Origin: Clostridia bacterium
GTDB lineage: Bacteria > Bacillota > Clostridia > Oscillospirales > Butyricicoccaceae
Assembly (NCBI GenBank): GCA_017560175.1
Contig: JAFYOK010000135.1
Span: 1-5,514, forward strand
Length of the DNA: 5,514 nt
Direction of reading: 5' to 3'
Both the position numbers and the translations under genes were made by a program. Below are positions 1 to 4,802 of the stretch, one piece after another; the first letter of the stretch is position 1, and each line of letters starts with the position of its first letter. The notes under the pieces were generated by a model. That model did no database searches and had not been told where the DNA came from. It was given only the letters and a program-made list of their open reading frames with translations.

Positions 1-2
1 AT

Positions 3-263
3 GATCTATATCTCTATCTGAACATCGACAGCAGCTTCTCGATCGGTCATACCGGCAGCAACGATGAGATCGTCATCGATACATACGGCACATGGACACT
101 GACCAACGGCGGTGTACTGCTGCTGCAGGGCGAGGATGTCCGATATATCGGCGCGGTCAGCGGTTATTGCTATGAAACCGAAGACGGTTTTTTCGAAAAT
201 TATGATATGGTTCTTCACAACGGTGCAGAACTGTACCGCCTGTCCTTCCAAGGCTACGGTTAA
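3..263 (+). CDS. C-terminal part of a beta-rich hypothetical protein (5' end outside window)
   Basis: An open frame runs from the window edge to the TAA at 261-263 and gives 86 residues; the start codon lies upstream. The piece alternates short hydrophobic strands with Gly/Asp/Asn turns, as in 'IVIDTYGTWTLTNGG' followed by 'VLLLQGEDVRYIGAV' and, near the end, 'GAELYRLSFQGYG'. The 'G-T-W-x-L ... G-x-x-L-x-L' pattern resembles the lipocalin-like or DUF5640-like barrels common at the C-termini of clostridial lipoproteins, but that is a resemblance by eye, not a firm assignment. The stop is 27 bases before the next start, in the same direction, so it is probably the upstream member of the same operon. 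Whether it has a lipoprotein signal cannot be seen. The reality of the reading frame is fairly sure; its function is unknown. Confidence 0.75.
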   Translation, partial: DLYLYLNIDSSFSIGHTGSNDEIVIDTYGTWTLTNGGVLLLQGEDVRYIGAVSGYCYETEDGFFENYDMVLHNGAELYRLSFQGYG

Positions 264-279
264 CCGCCGCCCAACAAAA

Positions 280-286
280 GAGGTGA
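280..286 (+). promoter_or_regulatory. Ribosome binding site that decides the 291 start
   Basis: GAGGTGA is a strong Shine-Dalgarno match. From its GAGG core there are 7 bases to the ATG at 291, and only 4 to the in-frame GTG at 288. The ATG at 291 is therefore preferred. A later in-frame ATG at 330 would leave a signal peptide without basic residues and has no comparable site. Confidence 0.75.
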
Positions 287-290
287 TGTG

Positions 291-1331
291 ATGTACAAAG
301 GACAATGGAGAAAATGGGTGATTTTCATGAGTATTCTTTCAATTCTAACCGCTATATTCACAGGCTGTGGGCGCTCGACCACTCCGCCTGAAGATACAAC
401 GGTTTACCCCTTTGAAAGCGAGGTCAGCCCCACACCCCTTCCAGAAGATGTTCACCTTCGCCATCTCCACATCACCCACCAGGGCATGCACTCGGGACCT
501 TACTATATGCTCAGAACCACCGATCAAGGTACATATATGAAGATCTCTGACCTGTCCCCCACCGACAGCCGTGTGGCAGAAGACACCGAAGCATCCGAAT
601 ATCTCTCCTCGGCCGACACCATCCTCGACTGTGAACACGCCAGCCTGGTCCTCCTGCAGGAAGATACCCTCGTACGTCAGCTGGAACAGTTCCTTGCCGA
701 TGCAGGTGCACTCGACTGGGACGGATTTTACAAAAGCGTCGCCATGCCCGACGTTGCCGATTCGGGCGACCGATACATTCTCTATCTGGAACTGACCGAC
801 GGCACGACCGTCACCATGGACAGCTACAATGCCAGCCCGGCAGGTTTTGCCGATCTGTATCGCCGGACAGAAGAACTCTTCTATACCAACAGCGATTACT
901 CCCATTATTATATCCGGGATTTTGACGCTTCTCCCTGCACCAAACTCTATGTCAGCTTCCGAAGGATGTTCGGCAAAGGCGAATGGCGACTGGAGTTACA
1001 GGAATCCGACAACAGCTGGATCGTTGTGCTGACCGACCCCGATGGATATTTCGCGGAAGAAGGTACAGAGATCGCCGATTACCGCCAGATCGATGATCCT
1101 CTTCCCTACAGCCGCTTCCTGGATATTTTTGAAGAATACGACATGCTGCAATGGAACGGCTATGAAGGTACCGACGGAAACTCGAAAGAATCCTTTGCCA
1201 TCTATATGTTCTTTGAAGACGGTAAGGAGTTCACCATGAACGGCACCCTTCTTCCCGAAGGATTTGACACTTTCCGCAAGGCGATGATCGAAGAGATCAT
1301 CCGCTTCTATACCGAACTGACCAATCCGTAA
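291..1331 (+). CDS. Lipoprotein with two tandem copies of a 'WNG' module, function unknown
   Basis: The 346-residue product begins with a lipoprotein signal peptide: basic residues at 3, 7 and 8, a hydrophobic stretch at about 10-23, and the lipobox F-T-G-C with the lipidated Cys at 26. It should be exported and anchored to the outer face of the membrane. A Pro/Asp/Glu-rich linker covers about 27-55. The rest is an internal duplication, about 56-199 and 207-341. Each copy starts with strands around a 'Y-x-L' segment and ends with a helix, then 'L-D-W-D-G-F' (copy 1) or 'L-Q-W-N-G-Y' (copy 2), then a strand pair with 'D-G-x-x-x-T-M', then an amphipathic helix ending in 'F-Y-T'. A third copy is in the lipoprotein at 3515-4726. 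An in-frame GTG at 288 would add one residue. It sits 23 bases before the next lipoprotein gene. I recognise no catalytic motif; a binding or structural surface role is only a guess. Confidence 0.88.
   Translation: MYKGQWRKWVIFMSILSILTAIFTGCGRSTTPPEDTTVYPFESEVSPTPLPEDVHLRHLHITHQGMHSGPYYMLRTTDQGTYMKISDLSPTDSRVAEDTEASEYLSSADTILDCEHASLVLLQEDTLVRQLEQFLADAGALDWDGFYKSVAMPDVADSGDRYILYLELTDGTTVTMDSYNASPAGFADLYRRTEELFYTNSDYSHYYIRDFDASPCTKLYVSFRRMFGKGEWRLELQESDNSWIVVLTDPDGYFAEEGTEIADYRQIDDPLPYSRFLDIFEEYDMLQWNGYEGTDGNSKESFAIYMFFEDGKEFTMNGTLLPEGFDTFRKAMIEEIIRFYTELTNP
663..887 (+). repeat. Protein-level module copy A (core), in lipoprotein 291-1331
   Basis: Residues 125-199 of the lipoprotein hold a helix, 'L-D-W-D-G-F', a strand pair around 'L-T-D-G-T-T-V-T-M', then 'S-P-A-G-F' and a helix ending in 'L-F-Y-T'. 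It aligns by eye with residues 271-341 of the same protein and with residues about 117-190 of the lipoprotein at 3515. The similarity is in the protein, not as an obvious DNA repeat, so the duplication is old. Confidence 0.7.
1101..1313 (+). repeat. Protein-level module copy B (core), in lipoprotein 291-1331
   Basis: Residues 271-341 repeat the layout of copy A: a helix with 'F-L-D-I-F-E-E-Y', then 'L-Q-W-N-G-Y', a strand pair with 'F-E-D-G-K-E-F-T-M', then 'L-P-E-G-F' and a helix ending 'R-F-Y-T'. The shared 'D-G-x-x-x-T-M' and terminal 'F-Y-T' make duplication more likely than chance. Confidence 0.7.
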
Positions 1332-1354
1332 CCCTACAGAAAGGATGTGTTTTT

Positions 1355-2896
1355 ATGAAGCGTTTTCTCGCTTTGCTGCTCTCCCTGATGTTTTGCCTGT
1401 CGTTACTGGCTGCCTGCGGAGATAAAGAAACACCTCAGACTTCTGAGACACCCGATCCCCCTGCTGCAGCCGCTCCGGAAGTTCCCGGTACGATTTATGA
1501 CACAGGTACATTCTGTGCCCTCGTCCCCGAAGGATGGGCGGCCTTCCCCATCTCCGATGTTTTTTCGGAAACCAACGCCGAAGACCCCACCTGCTTCAAC
1601 ATCATCAAAGGCGGCGAGAGCGATCTTGACCTCTTCTCCAAACCCTATGTCCGTCTGGACTATTATGGTCCCGATACCATGATGATGAAGCCCAGCAGCG
1701 AATATTACGAAAACGTTGAAGAGATCGATGCCATGCAGCTGGGCAGCCATTGTTGGAATGGCTTCATTGGCGAAGATGCTTATGGAAAGAGCGCCATCCT
1801 CTGGTTGGAGGAAGGTGACCTTCAGTATCAGGCCATCATCTGGCTGGAGATCGAAAATGAGAAGATCTCTGTAGACGACGAAGATGTCCGGGCCATTCTG
1901 GCCAGCGTTGCTCCCTCCGATGGCACTACCGCAAATACATCTGCAGACATCAAGAACAACACCACGGATCACACCTACGATTGGTGGGAAAACGAGTGGT
2001 ATGGATGGTGGGCCATCAAAAATGGTACCGGCGTTTATAAAGAGCCCAGCGACCTCAACCTCTGCTGGGATGCTTTCGCTGAGATCGATGTTTATAACGA
2101 CAACACCGGCCGTGTGACCATCTGGGATACCGGCACTTCCCGCGATCAAGCTATGATCGTTGCCTATGATGTCACCTACGAACCGGGTGATTTTGAAGCA
2201 GGCAAGTTGGTCAGCAAGCGCATCGACTTCTTCCCCTATGGTTACTGGAACAACGGCACAAAAGCCGACACCATGAGTGAACGCGAGATCGGCTGGACGA
2301 TCGATCCTGCAAACTCTACCGTCAGCCATTTTGAAAACATGCTGGAGATCACAGGACATTACCAGTCTCCCGACAACTCCGATGACAGCTTTGACTACTA
2401 CATCTATCTCCGTCCCTGGGGCACATTATGGGAGGATGTACGCAGCGGCAACACCGAGGGCTGTCTGTATAAAGACATGATGCCCCTATACCATGATAAC
2501 TGGTATGTTTCTCTGCTCAATCTGGGTTATGAACATCCTACCACCACTTTTGACGAAGGCATCGATATCATCAATGACTATCTTGCATCTCAGAACAATG
2601 GCGGCAGCAGCGGAGCCCTTGACCCGGCAGCCAAAGACGGTGCCGACGGCAAGGTCTCCATGGCAACGCTGAAAGAGATGCTTCCCTGGTGCAAAACCGA
2701 AACCGACTATGACATGACCTATGATGAAATCGCGTCCAAGTTCGGCGTACACGGTAAACAGATCGACAGTCCGTTTGAAAATGTAAGCATCTACCGCTGG
2801 ATGGCCGGCGACAACGACTATATCCAGATCAGCTTCAACATCCATGATGACGGCTCTGAAACCTGGAACGTGACCCAGTGGCAGGGTATCAACTGA
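1355..2896 (+). CDS. Three-domain lipoprotein (VPEGW domain, Trp-rich lipocalin-like domain, DUF3862/BamE-like tail)
   Basis: The 513-residue product starts with a classic lipoprotein signal peptide: K2/R3, a hydrophobic core, and lipobox L-A-A-C with Cys21. A Pro/Ala linker follows to about 44. Domain 1 (about 45-187) opens with 'L-V-P-E-G-W' and alternates strands and helices, somewhat like PsbP/Mog1-type domains (weak inference). Domain 2 (about 207-365) begins with five Trp in ten residues ('WWENEWYGWW', 210-219) followed by 'G-T-G-x-Y', an opening typical of lipocalin-like clostridial domains, and is rich in beta strands. A Gly/Ser/Asp linker at about 412-432 leads to domain 3 (about 433-512), with 'M-T-Y-D-E-I-A-S-K-F-G', 'Y-R-W' and an ending 'N-V-T-Q-W-Q', matching the layout of DUF3862/BamE-like modules. 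The start has GAAAGGA at 1339-1345, 9 bases upstream. The gene lies 23 bases after the previous one and 21 before the next. Expected location is the outer membrane-face; function unknown, perhaps ligand or protein binding. Confidence 0.9.
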   Translation: MKRFLALLLSLMFCLSLLAACGDKETPQTSETPDPPAAAAPEVPGTIYDTGTFCALVPEGWAAFPISDVFSETNAEDPTCFNIIKGGESDLDLFSKPYVRLDYYGPDTMMMKPSSEYYENVEEIDAMQLGSHCWNGFIGEDAYGKSAILWLEEGDLQYQAIIWLEIENEKISVDDEDVRAILASVAPSDGTTANTSADIKNNTTDHTYDWWENEWYGWWAIKNGTGVYKEPSDLNLCWDAFAEIDVYNDNTGRVTIWDTGTSRDQAMIVAYDVTYEPGDFEAGKLVSKRIDFFPYGYWNNGTKADTMSEREIGWTIDPANSTVSHFENMLEITGHYQSPDNSDDSFDYYIYLRPWGTLWEDVRSGNTEGCLYKDMMPLYHDNWYVSLLNLGYEHPTTTFDEGIDIINDYLASQNNGGSSGALDPAAKDGADGKVSMATLKEMLPWCKTETDYDMTYDEIASKFGVHGKQIDSPFENVSIYRWMAGDNDYIQISFNIHDDGSETWNVTQWQGIN

Positions 2897-2917
2897 TACA
2901 GAAATGGAGGATCTCTC

Positions 2918-3483
2918 ATGAGTATTTTTGACAAACTGAAAACCGCTGCATCCGCTGCAACCAACAAGCCTGCAAGCGGCTCTGACAGCAAGCGTGAAAC
3001 CTTCACCTTTACGGCACTCCCCGAAAGCCTTGCCGAAATGCAGGCTCTGCCCGAGGCGGCGCTGGACAACCCTTATCAGACCGCAGCCCTCACGCTTTGT
3101 GCCCTGTGTGCCTATGCGGCCGACCGGGAGATCGGTGCCGAAATGCTCAACTGGCTGCGCGGCCCTCGTCCCTCGGCAACCACGATATCTCCTTCCTCAA
3201 CGACCGCTTCCGCGACGGCAAGTTCTATGTTCCCTTCTCCTATTTCAAGGGTGCTGTCCCCGAAAACAACTACACCCCCACCCAGCCGTATACCGTCACC
3301 TTCTACGCCGGCCCCTATGCCGATGCCAATGAGGGCTATAAGAAGCTCTTTGTCGACAGCGGCGGTGCCGACAATCCCCGTGAAATCGTCCTGCGTATGC
3401 GCGGCGATGGCAAGTGGTTCCTGTGGGATCAGTTCCTGTTGGTCGGCATCCGCGATCCCAAATCCGAAGATCCCTGGGCCTGA
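2918..3483 (+). pseudogene. Frameshifted DUF6935-like protein gene
   Basis: The ATG at 2918 has GGAGG at 2906-2910, 7 bases upstream. The frame reads 'MSIFDKLKTAASAAT', then a conserved-looking segment to 'LNWLRGPRP' (residues 77-85). After the CCC at 3170-3172 that frame turns into a Ser/Thr/Pro-rich tail ending at 3496, which looks like out-of-frame sequence. The -1 frame continues sensibly from 3172: 'LGNHDISFLNDRF', 'PFSYFKGAVPENNYTP', 'SGGADNPREIVLRMR', 'GKWFLWDQFLL', ending 'DPWA' at the TGA 3481-3483. Adding one C to the run gives 188 residues. The 'G-P-x-P-L', 'FSYF-x-G-A-x-P-x-N-x-Y-T-P', 'G-A-D-x-P-R', 'WFLW' and C-terminal 'DPWA' pattern is one I associate with the family called DUF6935 (name from memory). 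There is no signal peptide or membrane segment, so it is probably cytoplasmic, unlike all readable neighbours. Function is unknown. It may be a real pseudogene or a sequencing error. Confidence 0.85.
3170..3172 (+). other. Site of single-base deletion (frameshift) in the DUF6935-like gene
   Basis: The upstream frame reads GGC CCT CGT CCC TCG (G-P-R-P-S). With a fourth C it reads GGC CCT CGT CCC CTC GGC AAC CAC (G-P-R-P-L-G-N-H), which joins the two conserved halves exactly. No X-XXY-YYZ slippery heptamer is present, so programmed -1 frameshifting is not supported. Confidence 0.8.
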
Positions 3484-3514
3484 TCCTTCAGGCTGAAAGA
3501 AAGGCAGCAGTGAT

Positions 3515-4726
3515 ATGAAACCTCTGTTCATTCCCCTTCTCTTTCTCATGGCCGCCATGCTGCTGACCTTGTACGGCTGCCAGGAACAGGAGCCCATCAT
3601 TGAGCCGGAGCCCGAACCGGAACCGGAGGTCGATGGCGGCGTGCAGGATGACAGCAGTTATGATGCGCCCAAGACCATCGAGTCACCCATGATCGTCGCT
3701 TTCAACTGTGAGTTTTCCGGTTTCCCCATGATGAATGAAGACTCTCCGCTGGCCAATCATGCCTATCAGCTGGAAGCCAGGCTGCCGAACGGTGCTGTCA
3801 AAGGCACTTATGCAGTCCGTACAGGCTATGACAATGAAAATTTGTTTTTCAGCGCAGACCACTCTTTTATGCGTGAGCTGCAACAGGTGGTAGATACTTA
3901 TGACCTGGCCCAATACAACGGCTTGAGCCGCCGGGTTTCCGGCCTGCCGGATATGTATGGTGCATATCTGCACATCGTGTATGCTTCGGGCGAATCGATC
4001 TATGCCAGCGATAACCAGGACTGTTTCCTGCCCATCGCTGCCCTGGAAGACCTGGAGCGGCTGTTTCGCAGATATATTCACTCGCCCAGAATCTCGGTAG
4101 AGGAAGTCATCTATACCGAAGAGCGCGGAAACTCCACCTTGTCCATTCGGTATCCCGAGATCCTGTTGGATGCCACAGGTGAACCACTGCTGGCTGCGGC
4201 CTTCGACCGCTACAATACCCAGATTCGCGGTGACCAGGAAGCTGCCCTCCACTACACCCTGCGTTACGCTGCTGACCATATGGGGGCTAATGCTCCATCG
4301 GAGCTTTACTCCCACGCCAATATCTGCATCACCCGACAGGATGCCCGTGTGGTTTCCTTCTATGAGGAGCTGGCACAGGAGATCGGTATTCTCGACCATC
4401 TGGACTACCGACGCACCTTCAACTTTGATGGGGTCACAGGCGAACCGCTGGGCTATGCCGATATCTTCACCGATCCCAATAGCCTTGCGCCCCTGCTTGC
4501 CGAAGCCTTTGCAGCCATCGAGCCAAACCTCTTCCCGATTTATATGATGGAAGACACAATTTCTGCTTCTGTTTACAGCGAAGACGGCCTCGTCTGCTTT
4601 GCATTGGCGCAGGATGGCGTACACTTCTTCGCCGAGCGCAATCCGCTGGGCGGCGATGTGGGCCTGCTCCATGTGACCCTCTCTTACGATGACCACCCCG
4701 ACCTGGTCAAAGCCTATTACCGTTAA
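3515..4726 (+). CDS. Lipoprotein: 'WNG' module fused to an RsiV-like DUF4163/DUF3298 domain
   Basis: The 403-residue product has a hydrophobic signal peptide with K2 and lipobox L-Y-G-C (Cys22), so it is a surface lipoprotein. An acidic linker with repeated Glu-Pro covers about 23-57. Residues about 58-190 form a third copy of the module duplicated in the 291-1331 product, with 'Y-D-L-A-Q-Y-N-G-L' and a closing helix 'L-E-R-L-F-R-R-Y-I'. Residues about 193-402 match the DUF4163/DUF3298 layout: 'L-S-I-R-Y-P-E-I' plus a helix with 'F-D-R-Y-N', later 'F-N-F-D-G-V-T-G-E-P-L-G-Y-A-D-I-F', then 'V-Y-S-E-D-G-L-V-C-F' and a last strand 'L-H-V-T-L-S-Y'. In characterised proteins this domain forms the extracellular part of RsiV, a lysozyme-binding anti-sigma factor, and also occurs in PdaC. 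Here the transmembrane and cytoplasmic anti-sigma parts are absent, so sigma-factor control is unlikely. The ribosome site is a modest GAAAGG at 3499-3504, 10 bases upstream. The gene begins 31 bases after the frameshifted gene. Confidence 0.9.
   Translation: MKPLFIPLLFLMAAMLLTLYGCQEQEPIIEPEPEPEPEVDGGVQDDSSYDAPKTIESPMIVAFNCEFSGFPMMNEDSPLANHAYQLEARLPNGAVKGTYAVRTGYDNENLFFSADHSFMRELQQVVDTYDLAQYNGLSRRVSGLPDMYGAYLHIVYASGESIYASDNQDCFLPIAALEDLERLFRRYIHSPRISVEEVIYTEERGNSTLSIRYPEILLDATGEPLLAAAFDRYNTQIRGDQEAALHYTLRYAADHMGANAPSELYSHANICITRQDARVVSFYEELAQEIGILDHLDYRRTFNFDGVTGEPLGYADIFTDPNSLAPLLAEAFAAIEPNLFPIYMMEDTISASVYSEDGLVCFALAQDGVHFFAERNPLGGDVGLLHVTLSYDDHPDLVKAYYR
3602..3628 (+). repeat. Hexanucleotide Glu-Pro repeat in lipoprotein linker
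   Basis: Four units of the pattern GARCCS (gagccg, gagccc, gaaccg, gaaccg) plus a final gag encode E-P-E-P-E-P-E-P-E at residues 30-38. It lies just after the lipidated Cys and probably forms an extended acidic spacer that holds the folded domains away from the membrane. Units are imperfect, so recent slippage is not evident, although copy number could vary between strains without changing frame. Confidence 0.8.
3686..4084 (+). repeat. Protein-level module copy C, in lipoprotein 3515-4726
   Basis: Residues about 58-190 share the order of elements seen in both halves of the 291-1331 product: an N-terminal strand region with 'Y-Q-L', a helix leading to 'Y-D-L-A-Q-Y-N-G-L', a strand with 'A-S-G-E-S-I-Y-A-S', and a final amphipathic helix. 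The Trp of 'WNG' is Tyr here. The match is by eye and weaker than A against B. Confidence 0.6.
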
Positions 4727-4746
4727 GCAAAACCCTTTCCCCATCG

Positions 4747-4776
4747 TTGTTAATGCCGATTTTCGACATTTACAAA
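4747..4776 (+). promoter_or_regulatory. Weak candidate promoter before the 4803 gene
   Basis: The 76-base gap between 4726 and 4803 is AT-richer than the genes. TTGTTA (4747-4752; 4 of 6 to TTGACA) and TACAAA (4771-4776; 4 of 6 to TATAAT) are 18 bases apart. Both boxes are poor, and AT-rich DNA often gives such pairs by chance. I see no hairpin with a T run in the gap, so readthrough from the upstream genes is equally possible. Confidence 0.25.
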
Positions 4777-4789
4777 TACAAAACAAACA

Positions 4790-4796
4790 AGGAGGA
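4790..4796 (+). promoter_or_regulatory. Strong ribosome binding site for the 4803 gene
   Basis: AAGGAGG followed by AACAATC places the GGAGG core 7 bases before the ATG at 4803. It is the closest match to the consensus in the window and suggests this protein is translated more strongly than the lipoproteins upstream. Confidence 0.85.
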
Positions 4797-4802
4797 ACAA
4801 TC

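Noticed and set aside
345..905. 186-codon open frame on the - strand
   Set aside because: It is a shadow of the 291-1331 lipoprotein, whose internal repeat structure proves the + strand frame.
1403..2359. 318-codon open frame on the - strand
   Set aside because: It is opposite the 1355-2896 lipoprotein, which has a clear signal peptide, ribosome site and domain structure. The antisense product has no family features.
3163..3180. Programmed -1 ribosomal frameshift at the CCC run
   Set aside because: There is no slippery heptamer of the X-XXY-YYZ type and no evident stimulatory pseudoknot or upstream Shine-Dalgarno-like element. A one-base deletion explains the data better.
3097..3483. Separate 128-codon gene starting at TTG 3097
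   Set aside because: It has no ribosome site, and its first 25 codons are out-of-frame reading of the upstream half. The true coding part from 3172 on belongs to the gene that starts at 2918.
3173..3496. Ser/Thr/Pro-rich C-terminal extension continuing the 2918 frame
   Set aside because: This tail looks like a mucin-type linker but is the out-of-frame reading of the conserved second half of the DUF6935-like gene.
3485..3500. Small inverted repeat TTCAG/CTGAA after the DUF6935-like stop, as a terminator
   Set aside because: The loop would be one base (or the stem only four pairs), and no T run follows. It is not a credible terminator.
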